A stretch of DNA of 64,000 bases. It comes from Pinus tabuliformis (Eukaryota; Streptophyta; Pinopsida; Pinales; Pinaceae). The DNA is taken from positions 476,157,655 to 476,221,654 of the forward strand of contig CM062808.1 of the NCBI GenBank assembly GCA_031772625.1, written 5' to 3'. The notes beneath the pieces were generated by a model. That model was not told the DNA's origin. It saw only the letters and a program-made list of their open reading frames with translations, and ran no database searches. How positions within the stretch are numbered: position 1 is the first letter of the stretch; each line of letters opens with the position of its first letter. Both the position numbers and the translations under genes were made by a program. This document shows, one piece after another, positions 1 through 11,890 of the stretch.

Positions 1-279
1 TCTATTCATATTTGTTAGGATGATGTTACCATAATGTGCAGCTAAAGCCACTACAACCATAACCATGATCCATCACTTCAATAGCGATGCATAACTACCT
101 ATCATGTTACATGTGTTATGATAACATCTATTGTATGAAAATTTTAGTAAATGTGAATTCTTCCAATGGAAGTTGTACTACTTGGATCATCTTATCTCAA
201 GAGAAGGAATGTTATTTAGCTATATTATTTACACTACACAACCAACCCTTAGATCTAACCACTTTCTCTTAAGCATCTA
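1..279. other. No recognisable gene
   Basis: AT-rich sequence with only short chance reading frames. Nothing resembling a retroelement domain is visible before the pol remnant that starts near 280. It may be further decayed pol sequence, but I cannot show this. Confidence 0.5.
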
Positions 280-667
280 GTGGGAAAATCCATGAGGATT
301 GAATCCATGATAAGATACCTAGGTAATCAAAAAGTTGCATCGTCCAATGCATCTGATCTTAAAAATAATAATGCCATAATAGTGTGGCATGTTCCCAAAA
401 GTATAACAAAAGTGATATCTTTTATGGGCATAGTAGAATATTATAGGAGATTCATTCAAGGATTATCAAAGGTTGTGTACCCAATTACAACATTGCAAAA
501 GAAGGGAGATTTTTTTCATTGAAAATCAGAGTGCATGGAGAACTTTGTAGAACTAAAGACCTTGTCACACATGCCCCTTTTTTGAAGATTGTAAAACTAG
601 ATAAAGAATTGTTGATTTTCACCAATGGTTGCAGGGAGGGGCTTTGTGGCTTTCTCATATAGGATGG
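280..667 (+). pseudogene. Ty3/gypsy pol remnant, left half (end of RT and start of RNase H)
   Basis: The translation around 400-520 shows the segment that links reverse transcriptase to RNase H in Ty3/gypsy polyproteins: a VPKSITKVISFMG stretch, then YYRRFI and PITTLQKKG. After stop codons a degraded RNase H start follows (about 590-660, FTNG...EGLCGF). The frame is broken by several stops, so no product is expected. The match stops exactly where the Tat-like element begins at 668, and the rest of the RNase H resumes at 10934. This was one pol gene before the insertion. Its other domains lie outside or have decayed. Confidence 0.75.
663..667. repeat. Left 5-bp target-site duplication (gatgg)
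   Basis: gatgg at 663-667 is repeated at 10929-10933, immediately outside the two LTRs of the Tat-like element. Removing the element and one copy rejoins the RNase H reading of the older pol. Confidence 0.85.
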
Positions 668-3457
668 TGTTGTAGCGGCTACAACCACCCTCCAAAATTT
701 TTGCCTGCACCAATTTCAAAGCCTCCCTTAAAGAGTTTCACTTTATGACTACACACACTTGGGTTCACTCCGTGAGCTCATGTGAGTCTTTACATCCACC
801 TTGCTTGTTCATTACATTCAAGTCTCTACATGTTGATGTCTAAGTCCTGTTTGTGACCATTTTCTGGTTATGCTCAATGTCTTTGCTTAATATGTCCTTG
901 TTGTGTTCGCTATGAAAGCATCTTTCTTACTCACACACAGAGTCACATTCACTGCCACGCAAGCGTCATATTGATCAATGAATGATCAATCATGAGTGTT
1001 GCACTTGTCATTTACATCGCCGGTCAGTCATGCTAAACATGTGTGTCTGGATGGTTTGGTCGTTTCGTCGTCAAGTCATGCGGGTGTGTATTCATATGAT
1101 GAACTATGAATTTTTTATTGTTCACACACTTAGCCATTTTTGCTGAAGTTCTGACGACCAGACTCCCCTCTGACAGTCGGACCATCACCTTGCCATCGAC
1201 TCGATCAACTGTCAACCAGAACAACGCAGAAGCACCAAGCTAGTATTTTCAAGCTGCGCTGCCCACAAGCAATTCAATCAACTCTCATGCTGGCCACCTG
1301 GACAGTTGGACCTGGCAACCACCCTAGGACTAACTCCCCTCAAAAATTTCACAGAGGCCACTGACCTCACCCGCTCAACCGAGTGAGGAAATTGTGCAGA
1401 CAGGCCGGACAGACACCAAATTCCCATCCCTCTCTCCCCCAGAAAATTGCACAGTTTTCCCAGTCAATCATCTCAACAGTCAACCAATTGTTCATCTCAG
1501 AAATTGTAGAGTGTTCATGAGCAGGCATTCTACATCCCATCAGTCAGCTCAACTCAGAAATTGCGCAGAGATGATCAGTAGGCTACCCTTCTGGCCTCAG
1601 TGAAGTTTTCCTTTCCAGCAACCCCTGGCAGTAGACTGCAAATTCCCTTCAGGAATTGCACAGTTTCTGCTGCCAATGACTCTAGTAGCCAAATGGAAGT
1701 TCCCTCTACGAATTACGCAATTTTGGCTGCCATTGACCCAGTAGCCAACTAGTAGTTCCCTCTGGGAATTGCACAGTTTTGGCTGGGATTCTCCCAGGCA
1801 GTTCGCCCAAAAAACTACACAATCCCTGCCTGCTAACCCTTCATGCAGCCCGACCCATTCCTCTGGAAAATTGCACAAATCTGGCTGTCCAACCCCGTTG
1901 CCCATTCGTTTTGAAAAATGCAGAGAGCATGCTTGCCTTTCCTTCTAGCAGCCCAAACTGTTCCTCCCAAAATTTGTGTGGTTTGGCCTCCCAGCTGAGT
2001 TAGACCTCCTAGACAGTCACTATCATCTCGGATTGCCCATCTCCATCACTTAGTGACTCTTGCGCAGTTTTCATCAGTAGTGCCCAGAGCCATCATCCTG
2101 CTTCAAAACCTTCCTGCATCTCCCAGTCACCTACATCTGCAATGATCATGTGTCATGGTAGACTAGGAGGTTTTGGATTTGATGTTGTCTTATCATGAGT
2201 GGCTGCAAGTATAGGTACACCAAAAAACATGGCAAGACAACGAATGGGATGGACAAAGGGAGCACATGCAGAATGATAGGTTCACCAACGGATGAATGAA
2301 CGAAGCATGCGAAGCAGACGAATGCGACGAACATGCACCTTCACAAATAGATGAACCTGTCAAGCCTTCTAGCATGCAAGCAAGGAAAACATGCTAAAGC
2401 TTCATCAAGCAAACAAATGACCATCGAATACTCCGTGCACTTTGTGATGCGAATGTGAAGCTATGATACACCATGAAGACATCCATCACCGAACAACATT
2501 GTAGTTCGACATGCACTCCAGCAACAGCATGAATGTACCAGCATTCTCATGTCAAGTCATGTCGAGTCACATCATGAGTCATGTCACCCTCATCTCCACT
2601 ATGGGCTTGTTTTTAGTCAATGTGATTTAACGTAGAAGCCCAAGAGACCCACTTGTTGAACAAAGAGTCATGTAAGTCGAAAAGTCATGGAAGTCAAATG
2701 GTCATGAGGTTAGTTGAACAACCACAAGGGTCATTTTCACCCTTGGCTAAAAATACCCCCTCATTTGTACATGTAAGCGACTTTTTCACCTCATCTCCTC
2801 CCACATAGCCAAGAGAGTCTCTAATATTTTCTTTGAGGAGTAGTAGTGGCTCCAACGTTCCGCACTTGGGGTTAGTGATGTATGGTGTAACGATGTGTCC
2901 TGGAAATGTGTATGGTGTAATACATAATCTATTAATGGAAATGTGTTGTATATGTTGTTAACGATGTATCACCTGTGTTGACTACTCTCCCAGACATTAG
3001 ACAAACCTTTCACATGAAGCTTGTTGTAACAATCGTTGCACTCATTTAAACTGATCCGTGAGTGTTGTACGTGTTATCTTACCTTGTATGTTGTGATTGC
3101 CGCATCCGTGTGGACTGCTCTACCGGAAGCTGTGCATGTCCTGTTGTGTTGTGTGTTTCTAACAATGTTGGGACTTCTCCCAATCAACCTGGAACTTACT
3201 CTCACCCTCTCCCTCGATAGTGAAAGAACCATTGACACAAGTGTCACTTACACTCACTAGGCATGTGAACTTCACTTCTCAAAGACAAAGAAAACCACTC
3301 TCTTGTGTTGCCAAGCAAGAGTTGAGGAAAATCCTTAAGACAATGGCAACCGGGCCATCATACTGGATGGGACTCCTGCACCAAATGGTGTGAGGTCTAG
3401 TTGGGACTTCATACTGGGGTGATCCCCTGAATGTTGGCAGGTCCAGCACCGTTAACA
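668..3457 (+). repeat. 5' LTR of the Tat-like element
   Basis: This 2790-bp LTR begins TGTTGTAGCGG and ends ...GTTAACA. It aligns end to end with 8021-10928. It lacks about 120 bp present in the right copy near 10240-10380. The TATA-like box of the right copy (ctataaata) reads ctaaaaata here, near 2744-2758, so the promoter is probably damaged. A degenerate repeat array occupies 1340-2070. Confidence 0.88.
1340..2070 (+). repeat. Degenerate ~56-bp repeat array in the 5' LTR
   Basis: About twelve copies of a core close to AATTGCRCAG recur at roughly 56-bp steps, with occasional double steps (for example near 1390, 1446, 1501, 1558, 1652, 1711, 1767, 1869). Several are followed by TTTTGGCTGCCA. 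The same array is present in the right LTR. Confidence 0.7.
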
Positions 3458-3460
3458 TTT

Positions 3461-3477
3461 CTGGCGCTAGAAGGAGG
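3461..3477 (+). promoter_or_regulatory. Primer-binding site of the Tat-like element
   Basis: TGGCGCTAGAAGGAGGG begins three bases after the LTR end. The leading TGG pairs with a tRNA CCA end. TGGCGC-type sites are common in Tat and related plant elements. I cannot assign the tRNA. Confidence 0.65.
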
Positions 3478-3656
3478 GAAACCACTTGTGCATGGTTGAA
3501 ATTCCCCTCCCACTCACTCATCAATCATTTGGTCAAGGCATTAACTCACACTCCCTCTCATGTGACTCTGTAGTTAGTTACTCCTCACTTCCCAAAATTG
3601 AACACGAGATTTCATATTAACACCTTTGCTCCATCTGTCCTGTCACTCGCCAATTC

Positions 3657-4819
3657 GTGAAAGTTGTTGGACTGATCCTAGGTGTACATCATCTTCCACA
3701 CACATCTAGGAAGCCAAAGGCCACTCCCACAAGAGTTGTTGTATCAGAGGTGGAAGAAGCAGTCCTTGCCACGCTTGAAGTTCTAGAGGAAGCTATTGAA
3801 GACAGAGTGGAACCTCCAATATTCCTTGAAGATGAACAAGGCACTCTTGTGATCTTGGGATCGAACTCTGGTATAGGACGCGGGGGGAAGGTAGTAGAGG
3901 AGGTGGAGGAGGATATGAACCGAAAGACTTAGATCTAGAACCATCAGACTTTGAAGCAGAGGAAGAAGATGAACAAGACAAAGAGATGGTTGACCCAAAT
4001 CTTGAATGGATGACTCAGGGACTATTGGCTCTTCCAAATGTTCTACACAAGATGACGAAGCGAGCAAAGAGAATGAACATCAAGTTCAACCTTGACAACA
4101 TGGTGAAGGCAGAAGACCACTTAGACAACTTCTACCTACAACTGTAGACTCTTGAGGTACATTATGATGACGTAGCATGTAGATTGTTCCCATGTAGCTT
4201 AGATGGCTGCGCAGCTTCTTGGTATCATAGCCTTCCACCCAACTCCATACAAAACTAGGGTTCTTTAAAATGTATGTTCCTTGAAAAGTTTTCGGATGAC
4301 AAGACCCCAGCCATGCTACTCAAGGAATTGGGAAGCCTCAGGATGGAGGGAAAAGAGAAAGTGGAAGACTTCAATAAGAGGTTTATGCATATTTTGAACA
4401 AATTTGTAGCAGACACTAAACCTCATGACTCCATCACTGTTGACTATTACACGTTTGCACTGCCGACCACCATTGCATAGTTCGTCAAGCGAGTTATGAA
4501 GCCAACACTTTTAGAAAGATGTGAAGAGGCTATTGTTGTTGAAAAGGACTTGCGCGCAATTGGAATAGTCATCAAGGATGATGAATCAACGAAAGACTCC
4601 AAGCATGCAAGAAGAAATCCCCAAGCAATGGTGAGCAAGGGTAGAGACAAGGAAGCAACTGATATTGAGACCCTCACTCGCCTTGTCAAGAACTTGACCA
4701 CTGAAATGTCCAAACTCAAGCAACAGAAAATGGACACATTCACAAGCATCCATCTGCCTAGAAAGAGACAGGAAAATACCTCATCAAGCAATAACCAGTT
4801 CGCTTCCAAATTTGCGTAG
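3657..4819 (+). pseudogene. gag remnant of the Tat-like element
   Basis: The piece encodes a degraded structural (capsid) protein of the virus-like particle. Reading across frames, an acidic N-terminal region (3657-3990) leads to a capsid region from about 4105. That region contains ASWYH (near 4218), FLEKFSDDKTPAMLL, an LRMEGKEKVEDFNKRF stretch and a Lys/Glu-rich tail to 4819, an order typical of the retrotransposon gag family. Frame changes near 3900 and stops near 4145, 4257 and 4480 prevent a full product. A glycine-rich stretch near 3880-3910 precedes the capsid. Protease follows from 5431. Confidence 0.7.
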
Positions 4820-5430
4820 AAGATTGTGTTCCAACTCCATCATTGCGTTGATCCTAATTTTTGTTCCTTCCATGAAGAGTTACACCCCGAGAACTCTTGT
4901 TCAAATTGGAAGTGAGTCGATACCTCTGTCTACAATCATACACTCAATGTAGAAGGTGATATGTAGGAGTAGCCGGAAGACATTGATGATAACAAAGAGG
5001 TTGCACCTGATGAAACACCAAGTTCTAGGCATGTGGTGAAAACATATTAGTTCTTGCAAGTAATCTTGAAGACGAACACCGAGAAGCATCCCCAAAAGAA
5101 AAATGATCGTTACGATATTAGGAGTAAAGGGGCTCCCTTACACTTGGGGAAATGCAAGATAAAGTGAGACAACTGATAAAGAAGGTTGATCCATCAGTTG
5201 TCTCAAAGAAACAAACACAAATCAAGTCCGAGAAGATAGCGGTGGATAAGAGTACATCCATGAGCAGCAAGTTGCAAAACACTCCACCAGACAACACGAA
5301 CATCCATTCCACCCTGGACACCTCAATGAGTCTTCCACCTCTAGACTACAACATACTCGATGACATGAAGAAAAATTAGTTGAACATCAGTTTGTTTGAG
5401 TTAGCTAAAGTCCAGATTCAGTGATATATC
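4820..5430 (+). other. gag-protease linker of the Tat-like element, no intact frame
   Basis: The segment has no recognisable domain. A Lys-rich open stretch (5152-5379) could be the region between gag and protease. Nothing in it supports a separate gene. Confidence 0.45.
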
Positions 5431-6087
5431 ATGCTGTGTGCGTTGGGACAAATAGCAGCGGACAGTGCAACCTATTCCAGTAAGGAAGCATGCACACCTC
5501 CCAGATCACTATCTACTGTGATCAATACACTCCATATGAAAGAAGAAAACTCAGGTTGCCCCCCATTCCTACTTTCATTCGAATTTTTCAACTACAATTT
5601 TCACAACTGCTTGGTTGATTCTAGCGTGGCAGCCAACGTCATGCCGCTCTCCATTGCTAAGAATATCAATGCACGATGGAGTGAAACATTTGCGAGAATC
5701 ATCCAACTTGACAGAACCTCAGTACCAGCCATTGGTGAACTTCAAGACATGATCATCTGATTATCCCATGATAGTCGAGTCCACCAATGCATCAACATAG
5801 TTGTTGTGGACATACCGGAAGCATATGGCCTACTACTCAGCAGAGACTGATCCAGCAAGCTAGATGGATATTTTACTACAGAATGGTCTCACATGTGGCT
5901 TTCGTACAAGGGTAGATGCAACCAAATCTGGGTGTTATCTGAGAGGTATATGAAACACAATGTCACTCCCCTTAATGGTGAGAATGAACCGTTGGCCTTC
6001 GTAGAACTCATGTTTGGCAACTACCTCCTGGAAAATACATTGGAGTGTTATCCTGCATGGCCAGCTCCAACCTCATCAGATAAGTAG
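5431..6087 (+). pseudogene. Aspartic protease remnant of the Tat-like element
   Basis: The protease would mature the polyprotein. The active-site region reads CLVDSSVAANVMPLS (near 5608-5655), where a DSG or DTG triad is expected, so the glycine is replaced by serine. In another frame (5790-5990) the typical continuation appears: a VVDIPEAYGLLLS segment, then FTTEWSHMWL and RYMKHNV. A frameshift near 5760 and a stop near 5848 break the frame. The domain order and wording fit Tat-lineage proteases, but the changed triad and breaks make it inactive. Confidence 0.65.
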
Positions 6088-6471
6088 TTGGGACTCCTTC
6101 CTTGCCCAACTGATGATAATGAAACCTGTATAGTTTGTTTTTCCGATAGTAGAAATAGTAGCAACAAAAATAGTAGTAACAGTACCAGCATGCCAAATGG
6201 TCCATATACAGACAAGTTGTGGGCCATGAGTCTTGACAAATCGGGAACACATGATGGCTCAAGGACCGAGTGTATCTTAGTCATCCAAAACAATGAACAA
6301 TGCATGATTTCAAGCCTTTTTAAGTTCAAAGGCACAAACAACAATGTTAATTATGAAGCACTCATGTTGAACACACTAAAGAGCAACACTATGAACAAAC
6401 AAAGCAACCTCGGAACCTACCACTATCCGAATACATCCAATCTCAGTACAAGCTACACACTACAGCAATGA
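6088..6471 (+). pseudogene. Second (archaeal-type) RNase H remnant
   Basis: Near 6310-6370 the reading FKFKGTNNNVNYEALML matches the conserved core of the additional RNase H found in Tat/Ogre-type plant elements, normally EFKxTNNxAEYEAL. A preceding DGSR (near 6250) fits the start of that domain. The second catalytic Glu position reads Asn (NYEAL instead of EYEAL). In an intact Tat element the reverse transcriptase and first RNase H lie upstream of this domain. Here it follows the protease directly, so those domains are deleted. The assignment rests on one motif block. Confidence 0.5.
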
Positions 6472-6771
6472 CAAATCGTTGACTGCTTGATCAAATAGTA
6501 TTGAGATGGGTCTGCACGAGTAGATGATGACCTAAGTACATAATGCATGCGAGCAATCCAACATGAGATTCTAGGTAAAGGAGGAAACAAGCCATTGCAG
6601 CAAAGAACAGGTAACACATACATGTTGTTTGCACTCCTTTCACCGAAAATATTGACTAACATTTTAAGTGTTTGGATTACTTGCAAAGTTTATCATCATA
6701 CTTGGTTTTCTAATTTAAATCCTGTAAGCAAGAAATTTGGTTAAATCCGTTAACGCATTGACTTTAGAAAC

Positions 6772-7026
6772 TTGAACCCCTACCTAAATAAAAACAACTA
6801 CCTTGTTCCATCATCTGAGCCCATGTTTCACACAGTACCCAAAACAGTGGTGTTGTCTTCATTTGAAGGTCTTCTAGAATGCCACCAGGTTCTAGTAGCG
6901 GAACCCGGTGGACTTGCATTGGTCCACGAGAAGCTTGGTCCACACACATATCATTTCCAGTCACGGGGTAGGAGTATGTACAACCTCCATGCCAACGACC
7001 AAGATCTCAAACATTATTTTCAGTAG
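6772..7026 (+). pseudogene. Possible integrase C-terminal tail of the Tat-like element
   Basis: The last residues, GPHTYHF...NLHANDQDLKHYFQ, resemble the end of Tat-lineage integrases, where a GPY-type motif is followed by N-A-x-x-L-K-x-Y-Y/F and a stop. No HHCC or DDE integrase core is visible upstream. Only the tail seems to survive. The call is tentative. Confidence 0.4.
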
Positions 7027-8020
7027 GTCAGGTCATGCCCTTGCCTTGTACATAATATTCTTACTGCTTGTTGTTTCATTTGGTTTGCTTTTCTTATTAT
7101 CTTTGCTTTTTCTTTGTTTGATTTTGCTTACTGTTTTTGTTCACATTCGTTTTGTTTGTTTGAAATATTACTAATTTTGTTTCTGGAAATAAGTGTTGCC
7201 AACTACTATGTCCTAGCTTTTGAATAGAGTATGTGGCTAGAATTTGAGGAAACTCGTGACACTGCAGCACTTGGCCAATCTTGTATCCGCCTTGTCTGTG
7301 CTTGGTTGTAACTTTTGGTCAAAGAAATCCTGACGGAAAATACAAATGTCTGCAAAGGAAGTTTCGGCCCAACCATGAACCTGTGTCCACACTAGGAAGC
7401 CCCATGCCTGTACTCAACCTTCTGCTCTATGTGTTCAAACTCATCCAACTAGTAGAAACGGAGAAGGGGAAAATCTAAACGAGCAAACCTATGTCAAAGG
7501 TCTTACATAATTCTCTGAAGGAACAACCTCTTCTGCTCTCAATAAGTCAGGATCCCTATTTCACCCCAAAAATAAATAAGCGCCTATGCACAGTCCTCTT
7601 GAAAAATACAAAGGCAAAAGAAGAGAAAGGCTCTTGCGCAGAGAGGTGAAGCATGCAACTCCACCGGGGTACTGACCAGGCTCGTAGGTAGTGGAGCAAT
7701 GTATGTGTTCCTGCGTGACTCCGTCAGGGTACTGTCCAAGCTTGCTGGTAGTGGAGCAACACCAGAGATGAAAACTTATACTCTAAAAATCTTCAACTTG
7801 TGAGCTAAACTACCCTTCTCGGATTCGAAACACTGAGATCTAAGATGAAATTTTGATTGTGTTTGACTGAGTGGCAAAGGGTGAACCATGTATGCCCATG
7901 GGGTAAGTGGGGAAACTGATGTAACTCGCACAACTATTCAATACTCCCCAAAATACGAAGGCCTTGTGCTAGTAATGAACCGAAACAAAGAAGCTGGAGT
8001 TCTACCAATGTGTCGGCAAG
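7027..8020 (+). other. 3' untranslated region of the Tat-like element
   Basis: This non-coding stretch runs from the pol end to the right LTR. It has a pyrimidine-rich run (about 7060-7170) and two imperfect 50-bp direct repeats exactly 60 bp apart (7651-7700 and 7711-7760). A purine-rich stretch lies near 7899-7915. No clean polypurine tract abuts the LTR. Confidence 0.5.
7651..7760 (+). repeat. Two imperfect 50-bp direct repeats, 60-bp offset
   Basis: Both copies share ...ACTCC, GGGTACTG and GGTAGTGGAGCAA at the same spacing, with scattered differences. They look like a decayed tandem duplication in the 3' untranslated region. Confidence 0.6.
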
Positions 8021-10928
8021 TGTTGTAGTGACTACAACCACCCTCCAAAATTTTAGCCTGCACCAATTTTGGAGCCTCCCTTGAAGAGTTTCACTTGATG
8101 ACTGAACACACTCGGGTTCACTTCGTGAGCTCGTTTGAGCCTTCACATCTACCTTGCTTGTTCACTGCATTCAAGTCTCTACATGCTGATGTTTAAGTCA
8201 TGCTTGTGACTGTGTTCTAGTTATGCTCAAAGTCTTCTCTTCGTATGTGCTTATTGTGTTTGCTATGAAAGAATCTTTTGCACTCACACACGGAGTTGCC
8301 TTCAATGTCGTGCATGTGTCATCTCGATCAATGAATGATCAATCACGAGTTTCGTGCTTGTCACTTACATCATCGGTTAGTCATGTTGAACATGTGTGTC
8401 TGGATGGTTTGGTTGTTTCATCATCAAGTCATGCGAGTGTGTGTTCGTATGATCACCTATGCATATTTCGATTGTTCACATACTTGGCCATTTGTTTTGA
8501 AGTTATGATGACCAGACTCCCCTCTAATAGTCAGACCATCACCCTGTCGTCGACTCGATCGACTGTCAACCAGAATAGCATAGAAGCACCAAGCTAGTAT
8601 TTTTAAGTTGCACTGCCCGCAAGGAATTCAATTAACTTTCATGCTAGCCACCGGACAGTCGAACCCAGAAGTCACCTCAGGACTAACTCCCCTCAAAAAT
8701 TGCACAAAGGCCACTGACCTCACTCGCTCAACTGACTGAGGAAATTGCGCAGACAGGTTGGACAGACACCAAGTGCCCGTCCCTCTCTCCCTTAGAAAAT
8801 TGCACAGTTTTCCCAGTCAGTCATCTTGACAGTCGAATTATTGTTCATCTTAGAAATTGTGAAGTGTTCATGAGCAGGCCTTCTGCTACCCATTAGTCAG
8901 CTCAGCTCAGAAATTGCGTAGAGATGATCAGCAGGTCGGCCTCCCAGCCTCAGTGCAGTTTTCCTTGCCAACAGTCCCTAGTAGCAGACTGCCAATTCCC
9001 TCCAGGAATTGCGCAGTTTCAGTTTTAGTGACTCCAGCAGCCAACTGGTAGTTGCCTTTGGGAATTGTGCAGTTTTGGCTGCCAGTGACCCAACAGTCAA
9101 CTAGCAGTTCCCTCTGGGAATTGCATAGTTTTGGCTGCCATTCTCTCGGGCAGTTCCCCCAAAAACCTATGCAATCCCTACTTGCTGACCCTTCATGTGG
9201 CCTGGCCCATTCCTCTGGAAAATTATGCAAATGTAGTTGTCTAGCCCCGCTACCCATTCATTCTTAAAAATGTGCAGAGCATGCCTGCCTTGCCTTCTAG
9301 CAGCCTAGACTGTTCCTCCCAAAATTTGCACAAATTTTCCTCCTAGTCGAGCTAGACCATGCAGACAGTCACTGTCGTCCCAAATTTCCCATCTCCATCA
9401 CTCAGTGACTCTTGCACAGTTTTCATCAGCAGTTCTCGGAGTCATCTTCCCACTTCACAACCTTGTTGCCTCTCTCGGTCACCTGCACCCAAAATGATCA
9501 TGTGTCATGGTACACTAGGAGGTTTTGGATTTGATGTCATCTTGTCATGAGTGGATGCAGGTATAGGTACACCAACAAACATGGCAAGACGACGAATGGG
9601 ATGAATGAAGGGAGCACATGCAGAATGACAGGTTCACCAACAGATGAACGAACAAAGCATGCAAAGCAGACGAATGTGACGAACATGCAGCTTCACGAAC
9701 ATATGAGCATATCAAGCCTTCCAACATGCAAACAAGGAACAACATGGTAAAGCTTCATCAAGCAAACCAAGGACCATCGAAGACTTCACGCACTTCTCCA
9801 TGCAGAGGTGAAGCTATGATACACCATGAAGACATCCCTCACCTAGCAGCACTATAGCTCGACATGCACTCCAACAGCAGCACGAGTGTACCAGCATTGT
9901 CATGTCGAGTCATGTCATGATTCATGTTTCCCACATCTCCACTGTGGGCTTGTTTTCAATCAATGTGATGTAACGTGGAAGTCCAAGAGACCCACTTATT
10001 GAACAAAGATTCATGTAATTCGAAAATTCATGGAAGTCAAATGGTCATAAGGGTAGTTAAATAGCCACAAGGGTCAGTTTCACCCTTGGCTATAAATACC
10101 CCCTCATTTGTACATCTAAGGGACTTTTGCTCCTCAGCTCCTCCCACATAGCCAAGAGAGTCTGTAATATTTTCTTTGAGGAGTAAGTAGTGGCTCTAAC
10201 ACCTCGTACTCAGGGTTAGTGATGTATGGTGTAACGATGTGTATTGGAACTTTCGCTTAATTCAGAAGCCTGCTAAGAGGCCAACATGTTTTCACACATG
10301 TATTGTATCTATTGTAAGACTAATCTTTAACACTTGTAATGCATGTTGATTTAACCTGTGTTCTACATCTAAACTATTTCATTTGTTGTAATGCATAATC
10401 TAGTAATGGAAATGTGCTATATAGGTTGTTAACGTTGTCTAGCCCGTGTAGACTGCTCTCCCGGACATCAGACAAACCTTTCACATGAAGCTTGTTGTAA
10501 CAACCGTTGCACTCATTTGGACTGATCCATGAGTGTTGTACGTGTTATCTTACCTTGTATGTTGTGACTGCCGCATCCGTGTGGACTGCTCTGCTGGAAG
10601 CTGTGCATGTCTTGTTGTGTTGTGTGTTCCTAGCAGTGTTGGGACTGCTCCCAATCGACCTGGAACTCACTCTCACCCTATCCCTTGACAGTGAAAGAAC
10701 CATTGACACAAGTGACACTTACACTCACCAGGCATGCGAACCTCACTTCTCGAAGACAAAGCAAACCACTCTCCTGTGCTGACAAGCAAGAGTTGAGGCA
10801 AATCCTTAAGATAATGGAAACCGGGTCATCATACCAGATGGGACTCCCACACCAAATGGTGTGAGGTCTAGTTGGGACTTCATATCGGGGTGATCCCTTG
10901 AATGTTCGTGGGTCCAGCACCGTCAACA
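8021..10928 (+). repeat. 3' LTR of the Tat-like element
   Basis: This 2908-bp LTR begins TGTTGTAGTGAC and ends CACCGTCAACA. It carries a TATA-like ctataaata near 10090-10100 that is mutated in the left LTR. It also keeps about 120 bp missing from the left copy, and the same degenerate ~56-bp repeat array (about 8695-9430). Confidence 0.88.
8695..9430 (+). repeat. Degenerate ~56-bp repeat array in the 3' LTR
   Basis: This is the counterpart of 1340-2070. AATTGCRCAG-like cores recur at similar spacing (for example near 8697, 8741, 8797, 9006, 9062, 9118), several followed by TTTTGGCTGCCA. Confidence 0.65.
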
Positions 10929-10933
10929 GATGG
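10929..10933. repeat. Right 5-bp target-site duplication (gatgg)
   Basis: It matches 663-667 and directly follows the LTR end. Confidence 0.85.
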
Positions 10934-11890
10934 ACATGTGATCGTTTATGAGTCGAAGAAGTTAAATGAGCACAAGAGGAATTATGTGATTCAAAACTTA
11001 GAGATTGCAACCATAGTGCACACCTTAAAAATGTGGAGTCACTACTTGCTCAGGAGGAAATTTATTGTTATGATAGATCACAACAATTTTGAATTATTTT
11101 TTTGATCATCCTTGATTAAATTCTAGCCAAGCTAGGTGGATGACATGTACTAGCAAGTTTGATTTTGAAATCAAAGACATCAAGGGGAAAAAATGAGTGG
11201 TTCATGCACTCAATAGAAGCATTCAAGTGATACATATGGTAGCCATCAATACATGTGAGATAGACATCAAGGAAAGAAATAAAGAATCATTACAAGAATA
11301 TAAGAATTTCCAACACATATGTTAAGGCTTGCAAAAAGAGCCCAAGGGGCCAATGGGAGAAAACTATAAGCTAATCGTAGATAGATTATTATTGTATAGA
11401 GGTAAATTGTACACATCTAATGTAGTTGACTTGAAGAAGCTTATAATGGATGAGCTTCATATAAGGCCATATGCAAATCACCCGTGATACAACAAGATAA
11501 TAACAACTACCAATACATCGAATTATTGACCAAGAATGATGAAATAAATTGAAAAATATATTGCTAAATGTTTAGAATGCTAACAATTTAAAGTGGAACG
11601 AAAACACACAAGAGGATTATTGTAGCCAATAACAATTCCAAAATGGAAGTGGGAATTCATATGAATGGAATTCATCATTGGTTTACCAAGAACCCCAAAG
11701 AAACATGACACAATCAGTGGTGGTGGATAAGCTGGCCAAAATAGCTCACATTGTAATTGTGAAGTCTACACAGTCTACATATAAGGGAATTAATATTGTG
11801 TAGATTTTCATGAAGGAGATTTTTAGAATGCATGGTATTCCCAAGAAGATTATATCTAATTAGGATGAAAATTTCACTGCAAATTTAATA
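10934..11890 (+). pseudogene. Ty3/gypsy pol remnant, right half (RNase H and integrase)
   Basis: This continues the pol fragment that ends at 667. Residues HVIVYESKKLNEHKRNY and later DHNNFE (10934-11100) are the RNase H. FEIKDIKGKK with a degraded ALNRS follows. Integrase is recognisable by ...KCLEC near 11565-11582 (zinc-binding end) and by MEFIIGLPRTPKKHD near 11655-11705, the first part of the catalytic core. Many stops occur. Similarity fades near 11890, inside the integrase core, so the 3' end and LTR are missing. Confidence 0.75.

Larger units (their letters stand above)
668..10928 (+). mobile_element. Tat-like Ty3/gypsy LTR retrotransposon, defective, 10.3 kb
   Basis: Two long LTRs (668-3457 and 8021-10928) start TGTTGTAG and end CACCGTYAACA. 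They flank a 4.6-kb interior and are bordered by gatgg duplications. A primer site TGGCGC... follows the left LTR after 3 bases. The interior reads in order gag, aspartic protease, remnant of a second RNase H, and integrase tail, all with stops and frameshifts. No reverse transcriptase motif is visible between protease and RNase H. The extra RNase H and long LTRs fit the Tat lineage. It inserted into the older pol whose halves lie at 280-667 and 10934-11890. LTRs differ visibly throughout, including a ~120-bp gap in the left one, so the insertion is old. Confidence 0.88.

Noticed and set aside
1340..2070. Possible CRISPR array (regular short repeats)
   Set aside because: Repeats are degenerate with similar, not unique, intervening sequence and occur within a plant LTR; no cas genes.
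3279..3524. Minus-strand frame spanning the LTR end
   Set aside because: It overlaps the LTR terminus and primer site and recurs in part at the other LTR; a chance frame.
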